Positions 39,217 through 49,941 of a stretch of DNA of 64,000 nt are shown here, piece by piece (position 1 is the stretch's first letter; the number at the start of each line of letters is the position of its first letter). The DNA is from Toxoplasma gondii ME49 (taxonomy: Eukaryota > Apicomplexa > Conoidasida > Eucoccidiorida > Sarcocystidae). Below the pieces are notes generated by a model. The model searched no databases. It was given only the letters and a program-made list of their open reading frames with translations, and was not told the DNA's origin. The position numbers and the translations under genes were made by a program. Where the stretch lies: NCBI RefSeq assembly GCF_000006565.2, contig NC_031476.1:2504458-2568457 (forward strand), written 5' to 3'.

Positions 39217-41719
39217 TCAAATTCTCTTGAAGATCTGGAGGACGTCCTCGTCGGCGAGACGGTGACCTGACACAAAAAATCGGAAACCAGGCATGCCGCG
39301 CGCAACTGTTTTCAAGAGCCACACAACCCTGCAAATGCCACAGCATGGAGCAGTTAACCGTCGGAGGCGCACACGAGGTTCACGCTGATTCTTTACTCTT
39401 CTCTAAGCAGAGGGGACAAGACAGAACGTCGCCTCGCGTATGGAGAGAGGGGCGCATCTATGGAGAGGCTTGAGGGGTGCGCGGACAGTTTGGACAGCGC
39501 GAGAAAAGAAAACGTAAACCTCGAGAGTGGCCGACTGGGCAGTGAGACCGCCAGCCGCCAAGAAGACAGCCGACGGAGAGCGAGCTGAAGAGGAGACCCG
39601 CGGGAGATACCGGCGAGACGAAGCAGACAGAGGCAAGAACGAGAAGCTGGCGAGGTAAGAACACGCGAGAAGCGGCGGAACAGGGCCGATCTTGGACCGT
39701 GGACTTGGCCGCATTTCCGAGTTCTCTCTGTTGCACAGAAAGACCTAAAACGCAGGTGCGGCGTCGACTGGAGTCTTGTTCCCAGGCTGAGAGAGGCGAG
39801 AAGGCAACGACGAACAAGGATCGACAGAGCGAGAGTGACTCTCTTTTAGATTGCGTGTCACATGCAGTGAAAACGCGAAAACGACGGACTTAAGCCAACG
39901 TGCTGAGGGCTGTGTTTCGCGCTGGAACCCCAGACGAGCGCGAACTTGAAGTCCTTCAGAAGTTCCTTGTGGATCATCGACACAGCTGTCTCCACTGTGC
40001 AAGGCCCTGTGGTGAGAAAACGGCAAGGCGCAGAGTGAGAGCACCCTGAGGCGCGGCGAACGAGAAAGGTAACTGGCGAGGCGCGACCTTCCCACTCAGC
40101 GAAACGTCGAGTGAACGCGCCACCTCAACTGCCTCCGTGTTTCTTGGTCAGACGAAGTAGAAATTCAGAAACAGATCTGTTTTGACCAACAACAGTCGAG
40201 AAAGCCATTGACATGAACAACAACGAAAACTCTCAAAGTCCACAAAGAGATAATCGAAGAGACGTAAGGACTCACGCGTGCTTCTCTGAGGCTAGAGAGG
40301 TGAACATGCAGCTTTCCCCGCACAAACAGCTATGTCTAGCGACAGCAGGCCAGAGAGACAGCCCTACCTTTACACACATATGCATACAGACATTGGACTT
40401 GAAAAAAAAAAGAAAACAGCAAAGAAGGAGAAACAAGCCCCATTTCAGAAAAACATGTATATACATATGACAGTTTTCTATATATATAAATATATATATG
40501 TATATATACATATATGCATGTGTGACTATATATATATATATATATATATATAACGAGCAAGTGTAGGCGAGTACTGAGATGGGCGTCGAAATCACAGAAT
40601 ATCCCTTCTTGATGAGGTGAGTTTCAGTGTAGTACCTCGTTGCTCTGTCATGACGACAGGGTCTTCGAAGTCAGGAAATTGCCCCTTCTTCTTCGTGTAC
40701 ACCCTCGAAATGCCAAGTTCCTCCCAAATGCGCTCTTTCAGCTGCTCGAGGTTCCACAGGGCGCTGCTGCTGATGACGACGCTGTAGGGTCTGATGAGGG
40801 TCAGGACAAGCGAAAGAGACAAAGTGAGGAGGGGGAGGATTGAGAAAACCCGCGGACGAAACAGAGAGAAGCAGCCAGAGAAAGCGGAACAGCGGACGTT
40901 CAAACCGGGCGAAGAGGCGTCGAGAAATCGACAGAAAGAACAAGCGAGGGAGAAGCCTGGACGGAGAAGGAAAAAGCGAGAACACGCAACAGGGAAGAAG
41001 AGACAGACAACAGAAAGAGAGAATGAGATGCAGAAAGAGCGAGAGGTAGAACGCGAAACGGACGAAGAAGAGAGAGAGAGGGGGGGAGAAGGCGAGAGAG
41101 ACGGCGAACGACGGAGACTGCAGAACTCAGAAACTGAACGAGAAGAGTGAGGACAGGAGCCACAAGTGTAAAGCAGAGTGAAATGCATCTAAAGCCATCG
41201 GCAGCCTGCGGGATATGAGACGCAGCTCTCCGGAACGAACACGACCTCAAAGAGATTTCCCTAACGCCGAACTGAGAGTGTTGCTGTCTGTGCCAGAAGA
41301 CACCCGAGAAGTCGCGCAGCGATTTATCAAAGACGAATCCCGAAGTATGCAGGAAACGCGATGCGGTACGTGGACTCTCAAAAGAATAGTTTGCGACTGG
41401 GAGCCACAAGGGGCGACGCCAGGCACGATCGTTTACCTTCTCGCAATCTTATCGATCTCGTCCAGAGGCAGCATGTCGACCTTGTTGTACACGTAGATGC
41501 AGCGAACATATTTGCGATTGCCTTCCACGACGTCGATGAAGTCGTCCGCCTAGAGCGGGAAACGACGCAGGAAACGCAAAGCATAGACAGATGCCGAGCG
41601 ACGGCAGTGCCACGAGACGAAAAGCAGAGAAAGCAGGCAAACGAACGCAGGTAGCGCGAAGCACAAGAGACGAATCCGTAGTGGAGACACAGAGAGAATC
41701 GCTTCTCATGTATACACAG

Positions 41720-41751
<32 letters not shown>

Positions 41752-43587
41752 CTGTGTGCGCATATATGTATAAATGCATATACATATATATCCATATCTA
41801 TCTATATACATTTATGTATGTATATATATATATATATATATACGTTAGATCGATGTCTGAAACTGTTTGAAGGTCGACGAAGACGCCACAGTGAAAGGTT
41901 GAATTATAGTTGACATTCTAGAAGGTGTCTCCGTCAGCGACTAAGAAATGCTGAAGGCGAATGTATGAAGCAGACGTCGGCGGAGAGACTTTGAACTGCA
42001 GAGAAGAAGGTGGAGAGGGAGAGCGAAGGCGTTGTAGCAAGTGAGGAGGAGGCACACACTTCTTTGCATTTCGACGGATCTACACAAATATCTGCTCGAC
42101 CGTGCAAAAGGCAAACCAGAGCGCGCCTGTGAAGGCAAAACGTGACGAGGCGAGTGGCGGCTGTGACTGTCACTCCTGCACGTGCTAAGAGCGCTGCTCG
42201 GGTGTATATACAGCGCAGGCTCCGACGCAAGCAAACGAACGAGGGGTACGTCTGGGTTGTTGCTTGCCCCAAGAGCAGCAAACAGGGATGGGCGGAACGT
42301 TCCAAAAAGAAGCGAGAACCGAGGCATGTGACGAGGATTCAACATAGGCGCGGCTACAGGACAGGAACGTCGGAGGCGACAGCGAGACGGAAGAAAGACG
42401 AGAGAGAAAAGAATGGAAGAAGAGGGTGCAGAGAGAAAAGACGAAATGACAAAGAGGCCTACGGAGCAGTCTTCGCGAATAACGACGTCGGCATTGAATA
42501 TTTTGTATTCCTGCAGGATTTGTTGAACGGTCTTCAGATTCAGCTGACACACACACGTGCACAAGCAAATCAGCAGGAAACGACGAACCTTCACCTCAAG
42601 AGAGCAAGAGACGCAAAACGCAAAGCCATATACCCGATAAACTGACATGTCTGTCCCCGACAGCGACGCCCCTCACAGCGCACTGCGCCCCACCATTTTA
42701 CCGGCGCCACGAACTGTCCAGATGACATTTTAAAGGCATTGGAAATCGCAGGAAGACGTGCATGCAGCGTTGCTAAAAGCGTCGGCGCAACGCGCGATCA
42801 GAACGGCGGAGAGCTCTCGGCCGTTCAGCAACTCGTCTGGAAGTCTCGCTTTAATCAAAGTCAACGCCACAACCATCATCTACACTGGTTGACAGACAAC
42901 GTCGGCCCACATCCATATACACACAAATATGTATTAGTACAAACCCGCTGCTGCATACCAATATACAGACATGTTTACACATACCCGGAGACAGAGGTCC
43001 ACGCATTAATCTGCGGAATGTGCATCTTCAGAGATTCTCTATGATGTGTGTATATACATGTATATATAAATAGATACACAAGCGTATCCAGACGCGGTTC
43101 TTGTATGCATATATATATACATATATATATATATGTTTTAACATGTGGAGGAATGCACGCGTCGCCATGGGCATTGTGTGTAGGAGACTTGAGAGGAGAT
43201 GTCTGCACAGAAAGGGGGGAAGAGCAAATGAATGGAGGGAAGAGCCTCTCAGCGCCCCAGGCGAGTGGCCTGAATTGCACCGTGCGTAGGAGCGGCGAAG
43301 AATGGACGCAGACGAGAAGAGGAGAGAGAACACAACCAGCAGCTCTTCTTCGCCTACCCGGGGGCACGGTACGGTAAAGTTCACCGTCAAACCTCCTCCC
43401 TTCTTGACGCGCAGCGAGATCTGAAGGAAAACGAGGGAAACCACTTCCAGAAACTCGACGTGGAAGCAAAGAGCCGCAGACACAAACAGCTCTATTCGCT
43501 CTCAGACGCACACGCAGAGACACAGATGGACTGAACCTACCGATCCTCTACATCTACCGGTGGATGTTGTGCATGTTCTATTCCACC

Positions 43588-43619
<32 letters not shown>

Positions 43620-43813
43620 CGTAGCTGTGTGTTTTTGCACGCGTAAAAGAATGGGAACTACATCTATGCGCGTTTATCGATCTGCAGCCAGATCTGTCTA
43701 CTCTTATCTCATAGATGTCTACCTACAGATCTACGTCTATCGTATATATCGATGTCTCTATACAAATCCATAGACAGATAGATGCAGATACACACGCACA
43801 CATGCATATGTAC

Positions 43814-43871
<58 letters not shown>

Positions 43872-46204
43872 CTGTGGGAATCAGATATATGTAGAACAAG
43901 GCGTGCCGCTTAGCCCTGGCGTCTGTTTCAGCGCGTTCGACGAGGCGCGGGCGAGAGCGAGTGTCACCCGCAAGTCACGTTCGCGTATCTAGAAAGAGAA
44001 AAATCAAACGACGCCGACATGCGTCCGACGAGACTCTCTCCTCACATTTGGTGGGCGCTTGTTGAGGCGAATGCCGACCGCCTCGAGCTCCCTACAAACA
44101 GGACAAAATTTCAGTCCTCGCTCAACTGGCGAAAGTCAGTCAGAGACATCGGCGGGGCGAGATAGTCACTGAACTCTCCAGCGGCCCCGACGGAATACTT
44201 CGACACAGATGTCGATAGACGCCGACGAAGAAATGTGCAGATAGATATACTGAGATTCATGAAAGGCTAAACAGAGATACACACATGAATAGCGATGTCG
44301 ACACGGAAATAAGAGGGATACATAGGCATTGATAGATGCAAATAGAGATATATACATATAGATAGATAGAGATAGACAGATAGATACAGAGAGCGGGGGA
44401 TAGACAGACACCTATAGATAGATAGATATAGGTATAGACGAGGCAGAGAGAAAAGAGAAAGAGAAAGCGATGAAGCCGAGCGAGGAAACAGGAGGAAAAC
44501 GGGGGTCCGCATGGGGAAGCATCAAGGATTTTCCAGGAGGTGTCTACAGAGACTCTGTGACCTGCTTAGCAGAAAAGAAGGGGAAAGAGCAAAGTAGCCG
44601 CGACAGGAAACAGACGCGAAACGCGCGATACGAGGCAGCGAGCCAACGTGAGGGAAAAAGGAGAACCAGAGAGAACACAGAGAGAGAGGAAACACAGAGA
44701 AAACAACAGGAGAGAGGTGACAGCACCTGACAAGAAGTTGTTGCTGTCGATCATCTTTGGTCGCGTCGAGGACGACGAGAATTAAATCGCAGCTGTGTGC
44801 CACAGCAATCACCTGAGGGCGAAAATGAGAAGCAGTCGGGCAGTGCTCAATATGCTCGGGCTGTTTCGAGTCTCCCGCGGTCTGTGCCTTTCCCGTTCGT
44901 CTATCTGTCATTTGCTGGCGAGGAACCACAGATGGGTGTTGCTCTGTTGTCTCTCTCTATCCCCTCATCCGTGCGTTGTCCTCTGCACTCTTTTCTGTCC
45001 CTCTGCGCTCGCGGTTCCTCTCTCTCTGGCGCAGCGTCTCCCCCACAATTCCTCTGCGGGGGGTTTACCTGTCGCCCTCTGCCGCGGCCTTCAGCTGCGC
45101 CTTCGATAATTCCAGGCAAGTCCAGTAGCTGGATCTTCGCGTTGTTCACGTAAAACACTGACGGCTGGCAGCACAACGTCGTAAACTCGTAGGCTCCTGC
45201 GCCGCAGTAACCGACGTATGTGCACAAATATGCATGCATTTGGGAATGCACAAGAAACCTGTCACGATAAAAACAGATCACTGCGAGAAAGAGGTGAGTG
45301 CTTGCGTGGGCGACACCGTGTTCGCCGGCCGGCCGCCTTTTGAGTGACGACTGCAGTCGAGAGCAAACGGTGTGTTTCGCCTCCCGCACGCAACGCCAAG
45401 CCACTCTAACTCTAGCTGCAGCGAGTGCCGACCGTGATGCCAGGAGAGCACATGCACAATGGCTGGTGCGTCAATATAACGACAGGGCTACACACACCCT
45501 GACTGAAGAGGCTCGCTGCATCACTCAAGCACTGAAAAGGACCCGACATAGCTGTACCGACAGTTCGGAAGTCATCACTGCAAAGTCACTGTTTCTCGCA
45601 CACTGGGAAGCCGCGCGGGGGGGGGGAGGTACGGGACATCTACGCGGAATGGTCCGAGCTCCACACTGGGCAAGGAATTCAGACGAATTCCGCCGTGTCT
45701 TCTGTCATCTGAAGAAAGCATCGACGCGCTTCTCCGCCTCACGAATCGAAACCTCAGACCTTCAGTCCTCTGCACCGCTTGCAGAAAAAGCTCTTACCGA
45801 CAGCCGAGAGCTGCTTTACAGAGTCTGTGCCCGCAGACGTCCCAGACGCTCCCACCGTCATGGCGCTCGGCTGAGAAGACGTCGCCGTCAAGGAATTCAG
45901 CAACGTCGACTTTCCAACAGACGGAAATCCAATCATGCATACGCGCGCATCTCCTTGCCTGCATCAACATGTGTCATACGGAGTCACGCATGCACAGGAG
46001 ATACATCATGGATCTACACACAGCATCAACATAATCGACTAGGTAATCAAATACATATACAGGGAAATGGACAGATGCATAATCAGCGAAGACACTGAAG
46101 TCAAGGAAGTCAGAAAAGTCGACCCTCCAACAGACGAAAATCCAATAACTCATACGCTTGCGTCTCCTTACCTCTGGGCAACATGCTGCAGGCACACCTG
46201 ACAG

Positions 46205-46248
<44 letters not shown>

Positions 46249-47542
46249 AACGTACGATTTATATTATGTATTTTATATACTAAATATATATGTAAATATC
46301 CGCAAACGTGCAATTGAATGCATGATTTGGAAACTCAGTCGACGCAGGAAGGAGACCAACTAGCCGCACCGCCGTAGAGAAGTCACGCGTGCGAAAACGA
46401 CGCAAACAGGGGCAGTCCCGTTGCCCGGATCCGCGCGTAAGGGACGCAGAACGTGAACGTGATATAGCGCAGGTTTTTCTGGGAACGGAAGCTCGCACGT
46501 CTCCTACCTGGCCACGTCAAATCCGTCGCCCTTGCCGCCTCCAGATCCCTTTGGAGGGTCAAGGAGCTGCGAGCGAAGCCGCGCGAGTTTCGCTTTCAGT
46601 CCGCCGAGATGGTGCTGAAACGGCAGAAGATCCAAGGACGAAAGCACGGAAAAGGGCGTAAACACGGAAGGCAGGAACGGTGAAGAAGGCGAAAGAGAGA
46701 AACCTTTTACACGGAAAGAGCTGCCATGACACCGGCTCGGGAGCCCCCAAAAAGCTGATGTATGCGATTGAGGTGCGTTCGTGTCCCACTACCTCGTCAA
46801 AGCATCTCAGATGAAGGCGCGAGTCTTTCAGGGAGTTCATTCCCAGCTTGTCTCTGTGGCGATTGCTGGTGCTCCCTCAGGCGTTGCTTAGGCCGTTCGG
46901 CGTACCTCTGTGGCTTTGTTCTTTTGAGTGCGGGCCATTTCGGCCTCAATTTCCTTGATACGCTGAGCGGGCAGCGCAGAAGCTCGACACAAAAGAGCGG
47001 ATGGGAGAGGCTCGCGGCAAACAGGAAGGGGGTTCTTGACACGAACAACGACGCACGGCGACGCAGAAAAAGCAAGCAGTGTGACAAAGAGAAACGGCGC
47101 ACAAGAATAGCACCCTCGCCGCAGAGGCGTAGCTCCAGGGACGCCGGCGCTGACGGGACCGTAGGCAACATCGGGTGTACATACGCTCGAGAAAAACCGA
47201 ACCGACACGTAGTCACAGTGACAACACTCGACTGCGGCTTTCTTGTTTCTGCACGGTCTGTCTCTGCGGCTACGTTTTTGTTAGAAGGAGAGTGCAGACG
47301 ATCAGCGTTGCGCCAGGATGGGCTTCGCTTAGACACAAGAACACGTGAAACGCAAATGTGGAGCTGCGCCTCGAGTTGCCGGCTATTTGCTGGCGTCTGT
47401 GAAAGTACACGAAGGACGGAAGCGAAGGAGACAACTGCTTTGATTATTGTCCTGTCGATGCCTGCGTGCCGCACTCAGGCTCTCTTGCCCAAAGAAGTGA
47501 AGTGTATCTAAACTGAGGAAGCCCTACCTCTAGAATCCCCAT
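39217..47542 (-). CDS. DRG1: Developmentally regulated GTP-binding protein 1 (DRG1-type GTPase)
   Basis: Thirteen exons: 47542-47528, 46962-46906, 46614-46508, 45958-45798, 45196-45069, 44812-44727, 44091-44046, 43420-43373, 42543-42463, 41549-41437, 40790-40636, 40006-39890 and 39266-39217. Every phase agrees, giving 387 aa (human 367). The N-terminal helix has [14 protein letters not shown]1 is GFPSVGKST (70-78), switch I AYEFTT (115-120), G3 DLPG (139-142) followed by [15 protein letters not shown]4 NKVD (265-268) and G5 SSAL (289-292). A TGS domain fills the C-terminus, ending in the conserved LADEDVLQI. Compared with human, G1 and switch I are separated by about 23 extra Ser/Ala/Thr-rich residues. 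Two donors are weak (GTCCGT at exon 12, GTACCG at exon 8). DRG1 partners DFRP1/ZC3H15 on ribosomes and acts in translation; partner use here is inferred. Confidence 0.97.
40526..40552. repeat. (AT)n microsatellite, DRG1 intron 11
   Basis: AT dinucleotide run in the intron between DRG1 exons 11 and 12 (40635-40007), next to further TATA/CATA-rich sequence at 40440-40525. Confidence 0.9.
41720..41751. repeat. (AT)n microsatellite, DRG1 intron 9
   Basis: AT run with a single TG interruption in the intron upstream of the G4 exon. Confidence 0.9.
41820..41842. repeat. (AT)n microsatellite, DRG1 intron 9
   Basis: Second AT run in the same intron, about 70 bp from the first; the spacer is also TATA/CATA-rich. 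Confidence 0.9.
43589..43613. repeat. (AT)n microsatellite, DRG1 intron 7
   Basis: Perfect AT run in the intron between DRG1 exons 7 and 8. Confidence 0.9.
43816..43872. repeat. Long (AT)n microsatellite, DRG1 intron 7
   Basis: About 57 bp of TA repeat with one AAA interruption, the longest simple repeat in the window. Confidence 0.92.
44340..44435. repeat. GATA tetranucleotide repeat, DRG1 intron 6
   Basis: Imperfect gata/taga repeats in the intron between DRG1 exons 6 and 7. Reading frames across it give artificial Ser/Leu/Tyr runs. Confidence 0.8.
45231..45238. promoter_or_regulatory. TGCATGCA palindromic motif
   Basis: Same 8-bp palindrome as in the TTI1 intron, here in DRG1 intron 4 about 35 bp before the switch I exon. 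Functional meaning is unknown. Confidence 0.25.
46088..46173 (-). pseudogene. Decayed duplicate of the DRG1 P-loop exon
   Basis: These 86 bp align without gaps to 45875-45960, which covers the 5' part of DRG1 exon 4 (G1/P-loop), with 68/86 identical bases. The copy lies 213 bp upstream of the real exon in transcript sense, inside intron 3. Read in the DRG1 frame it has TAA in place of the Gln61 codon and TGA in place of Cys67, and the P-loop Lys76 codon AAG is GGG. The base change at the exon edge turns GCAAGG into GTAAGG, so the site now resembles a splice donor. It is clearly non-functional as a G1 exon and looks like a local segmental duplication that has decayed. Confidence 0.88.
46208..46245. 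repeat. (AT)n microsatellite, DRG1 intron 3
   Basis: AT run of about 38 bp immediately beside (35 bp from) the decayed P-loop exon copy. Confidence 0.92.
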
Positions 47543-49941
47543 CGTGGAGCGTGTGTAGTGAAGAGAAAGCCGCAGCGACTAGAGGAGAGAGGACAAGCGA
47601 GGAGGGGCGTTTCTTGAGAGCGACCAAAGAAGGGAGAAGCCAGCGGCTCGAATCCCTTCGAGTTCCGGTTTGCACAAGCGGAAAACGGACAGAAGAACGA
47701 AAAGGAAAAAGCTGCGTGCGCGAATCCACGCGACCGGCTATCCTTTTGAACTGCTGCTGCTTGCGTTGTAGCCCTGGGCGGTTGCTCTGGCAGGAACAAG
47801 AGAAACAGTGTCTCCTCAGACGTCGACTGTGTCGCTGTTTCACTGTCCGACTACTGTATAGAATCTGTATTCGTCCTCTAGTCTCCCATGCTGTCCGCAC
47901 CGTCTTTGTAAGGAAAGAAGTGGACGTTTTCGGGGAGTCCTTGGGAAATCGACGTCGCAGGAGCCCGGGGGAACCGCAACCTTCAACCACGAGTCCAGAA
48001 GACAGATCCGCGGGGCCAAAAGTTTCAGCAAAGCACCAACGACCGCATAGGTTCGAAGGCCGAACACTTAACGTTTACGGAACTTGAGGTTGACGAACAA
48101 GAAGAGAAACGTGCAGAAGGTGTGCGTTGGTAGGGACGCAGGGGGCTCTACGAAGGCGATATACAGAAGCAGTGCAGGAGAAAAAACAGTTCTGTGTAAC
48201 TGAAATCGCAGCCCCGTCTCGAGATCGTGGACAGCAAGAGTCGCCGGCACAAAATTTAGAAAGGAACTGGGGAAAGCCGAGGAGCAGGCGGTAAATCGAT
48301 CCACATCAGGAAGAAGGCTGTAGGGAGTAAGATGCCGGTCAATGTCCTTTGCAGAAATTCCTTCTGCACATTCAGAGTCTGGGTAACAGCGGCATCAGGT
48401 CGGCCGTTGAGAAAACTCGAATTATCGAAACAGATCCACCAGAAGAGGGAACAGGCTCTGGTAGAGCAGAAAGATAACCGCAGAGGACACCTCGATGCGT
48501 GTGCGGAGACTGTAGACGCGCTGAGGCACGCAGTCATCAACCATGGAGTAATCGAAATGAGAGTAGCCGAACAAATTAAAAGCAAGAGGCAGCTGGCAGC
48601 ACTGAACTGTACTGCCGACTGAAGCAAAAAATCCTAAAATTGCTGACACATGCTGTCTTTTCTACTTTGCATGTGAGGCCGGAACGACGCATGCAGTTTT
48701 CCGCTCCAACAGCCTATGAAAGAAAAATTGCATTCCCCAGAGAAAATATAGATAACTTAGTGTATCTAGGACAGTCTCAGTTTGCCGTTTTTGCTTTTCG
48801 CCGGAGCATCAATTTTAAAACCGGACTTTAAGCGCGCTTGCCGAAGCCGTCCTGGGTTCGACCCTTGCGTGCGTTTGATTGCAGAGTGGCGGGGGAGTCC
48901 TTTGTTTGCAGATTGTACCGTTACATTCAGCGGCACGCCGTTGTATTCAGTGATCTTCGGTGTTCACGCTGGTATCGCTCAAACTCAATAAACATTTCTG
49001 TGTACAGAACACGATTAACTTCGGAAAGATAAGCCACTGTCAGTCGTATACGCGAGCTGGGTTGAGACTGCCCCGTGCCTCTAATGCTCCGTACCACGAC
49101 TCTTCTCAGTTTGTTGAGTTTTACCCGTGGGTCACTCCAAGCTCTATGAGATTACAGCAATACACGGAAAACCGGGAAGATTCAGCAGCTGAAGTGCGAC
49201 GTAGTTGAACCTCGCAGGCTTCCAGTGCCTCTCTTTTGGGAACTGGCGAATGTCGACGAAAGTAAACAGTACAAAATGATTCCTTAGTGGAGAGGCGCAC
49301 GTGTGATGTATGTGTGCCACGGTGTAGCTGAAGAATTTTATTCAGTGCGGTGCTTCTCCGATTTGTCCACTGGTAGCGAAAGCATGAAACATGGCGCAGC
49401 TGTGCATCCGCTTTCTGGCTCAGCTGCTGTTTGTCGATTCAGCGCAACTGACCGTTGCGGGCTACCCTACTTGGCGCACCTTTTCTAGCATGAATGCATA
49501 GCATTTCAGCAAAGCGAGGCATATGCAAACTGCGAGGGTGATTGCTCTGTCGCAGCTTTTAAGTAAAGTCAACCACAGGGTGCTCATTGCGGAACCAAAC
49601 TGCCACAGTAAAGTCGATACCCTCTTGGAACAGCCTTGTAAACTCGAATTTCGGCTGCGCTGCGCCTTACTTTTTCACAGGCAGCAGGCTTTTAATGGCA
49701 TTCGGTCAATCACTGCAATTGCCGACGTTTGCGAAATCTACAGTCTCTATGGAGGTCTAAAAGCTGTAGACGTCTGAGAAGTATAGGCGTACTGGGAAGA
49801 AAGAGAAGGGGAGTTTTTGCCAGCGTACAGAATTAGATCGGCACTGTCAACGAAACAGTATAGAGGTCGCCACGTGCTGTCGCACATGGAGCTACAACCC
49901 GGAAGGGGCTGTCATTGCTTCCCATATTGTTCGAGAATTCT
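47543..49941. other. Tandem intergenic region, DRG1 promoter and MORN-gene 3' UTR
   Basis: About 2.4 kb between two minus-strand genes. It should hold the DRG1 promoter and 5' UTR at the left and the 3' UTR of the MORN gene at the right. Open frames are short and inconsistent. A GGTTCGACCC string near 48850 resembles a tRNA B box, but no A box or acceptor stem is visible. Confidence 0.5.

Noticed and set aside
40794..41150. Glu/Arg-rich plus-strand frame
   Set aside because: Lies in a purine-rich DRG1 intron; composition artefact.
43564..43773. Tyr/Ile-repeat frames in AT-rich tracts
   Set aside because: Translations of (AT)n microsatellites inside DRG1 introns.
45974..46195. Frame [11 protein letters not shown] as a possible alternative DRG1 exon
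   Set aside because: In the DRG1 frame the segment has TAA and TGA stops and lacks the P-loop lysine, so it is annotated as a decayed copy, not a coding alternative.
46762..47511. 249-codon plus-strand frame overlapping DRG1 exons 1-2
   Set aside because: Antisense to well-supported DRG1 exons and their intron.
48838..48880. Possible tRNA (GGTTCGACCC B-box-like string)
   Set aside because: No matching A box, anticodon arm or acceptor stem could be folded by eye.
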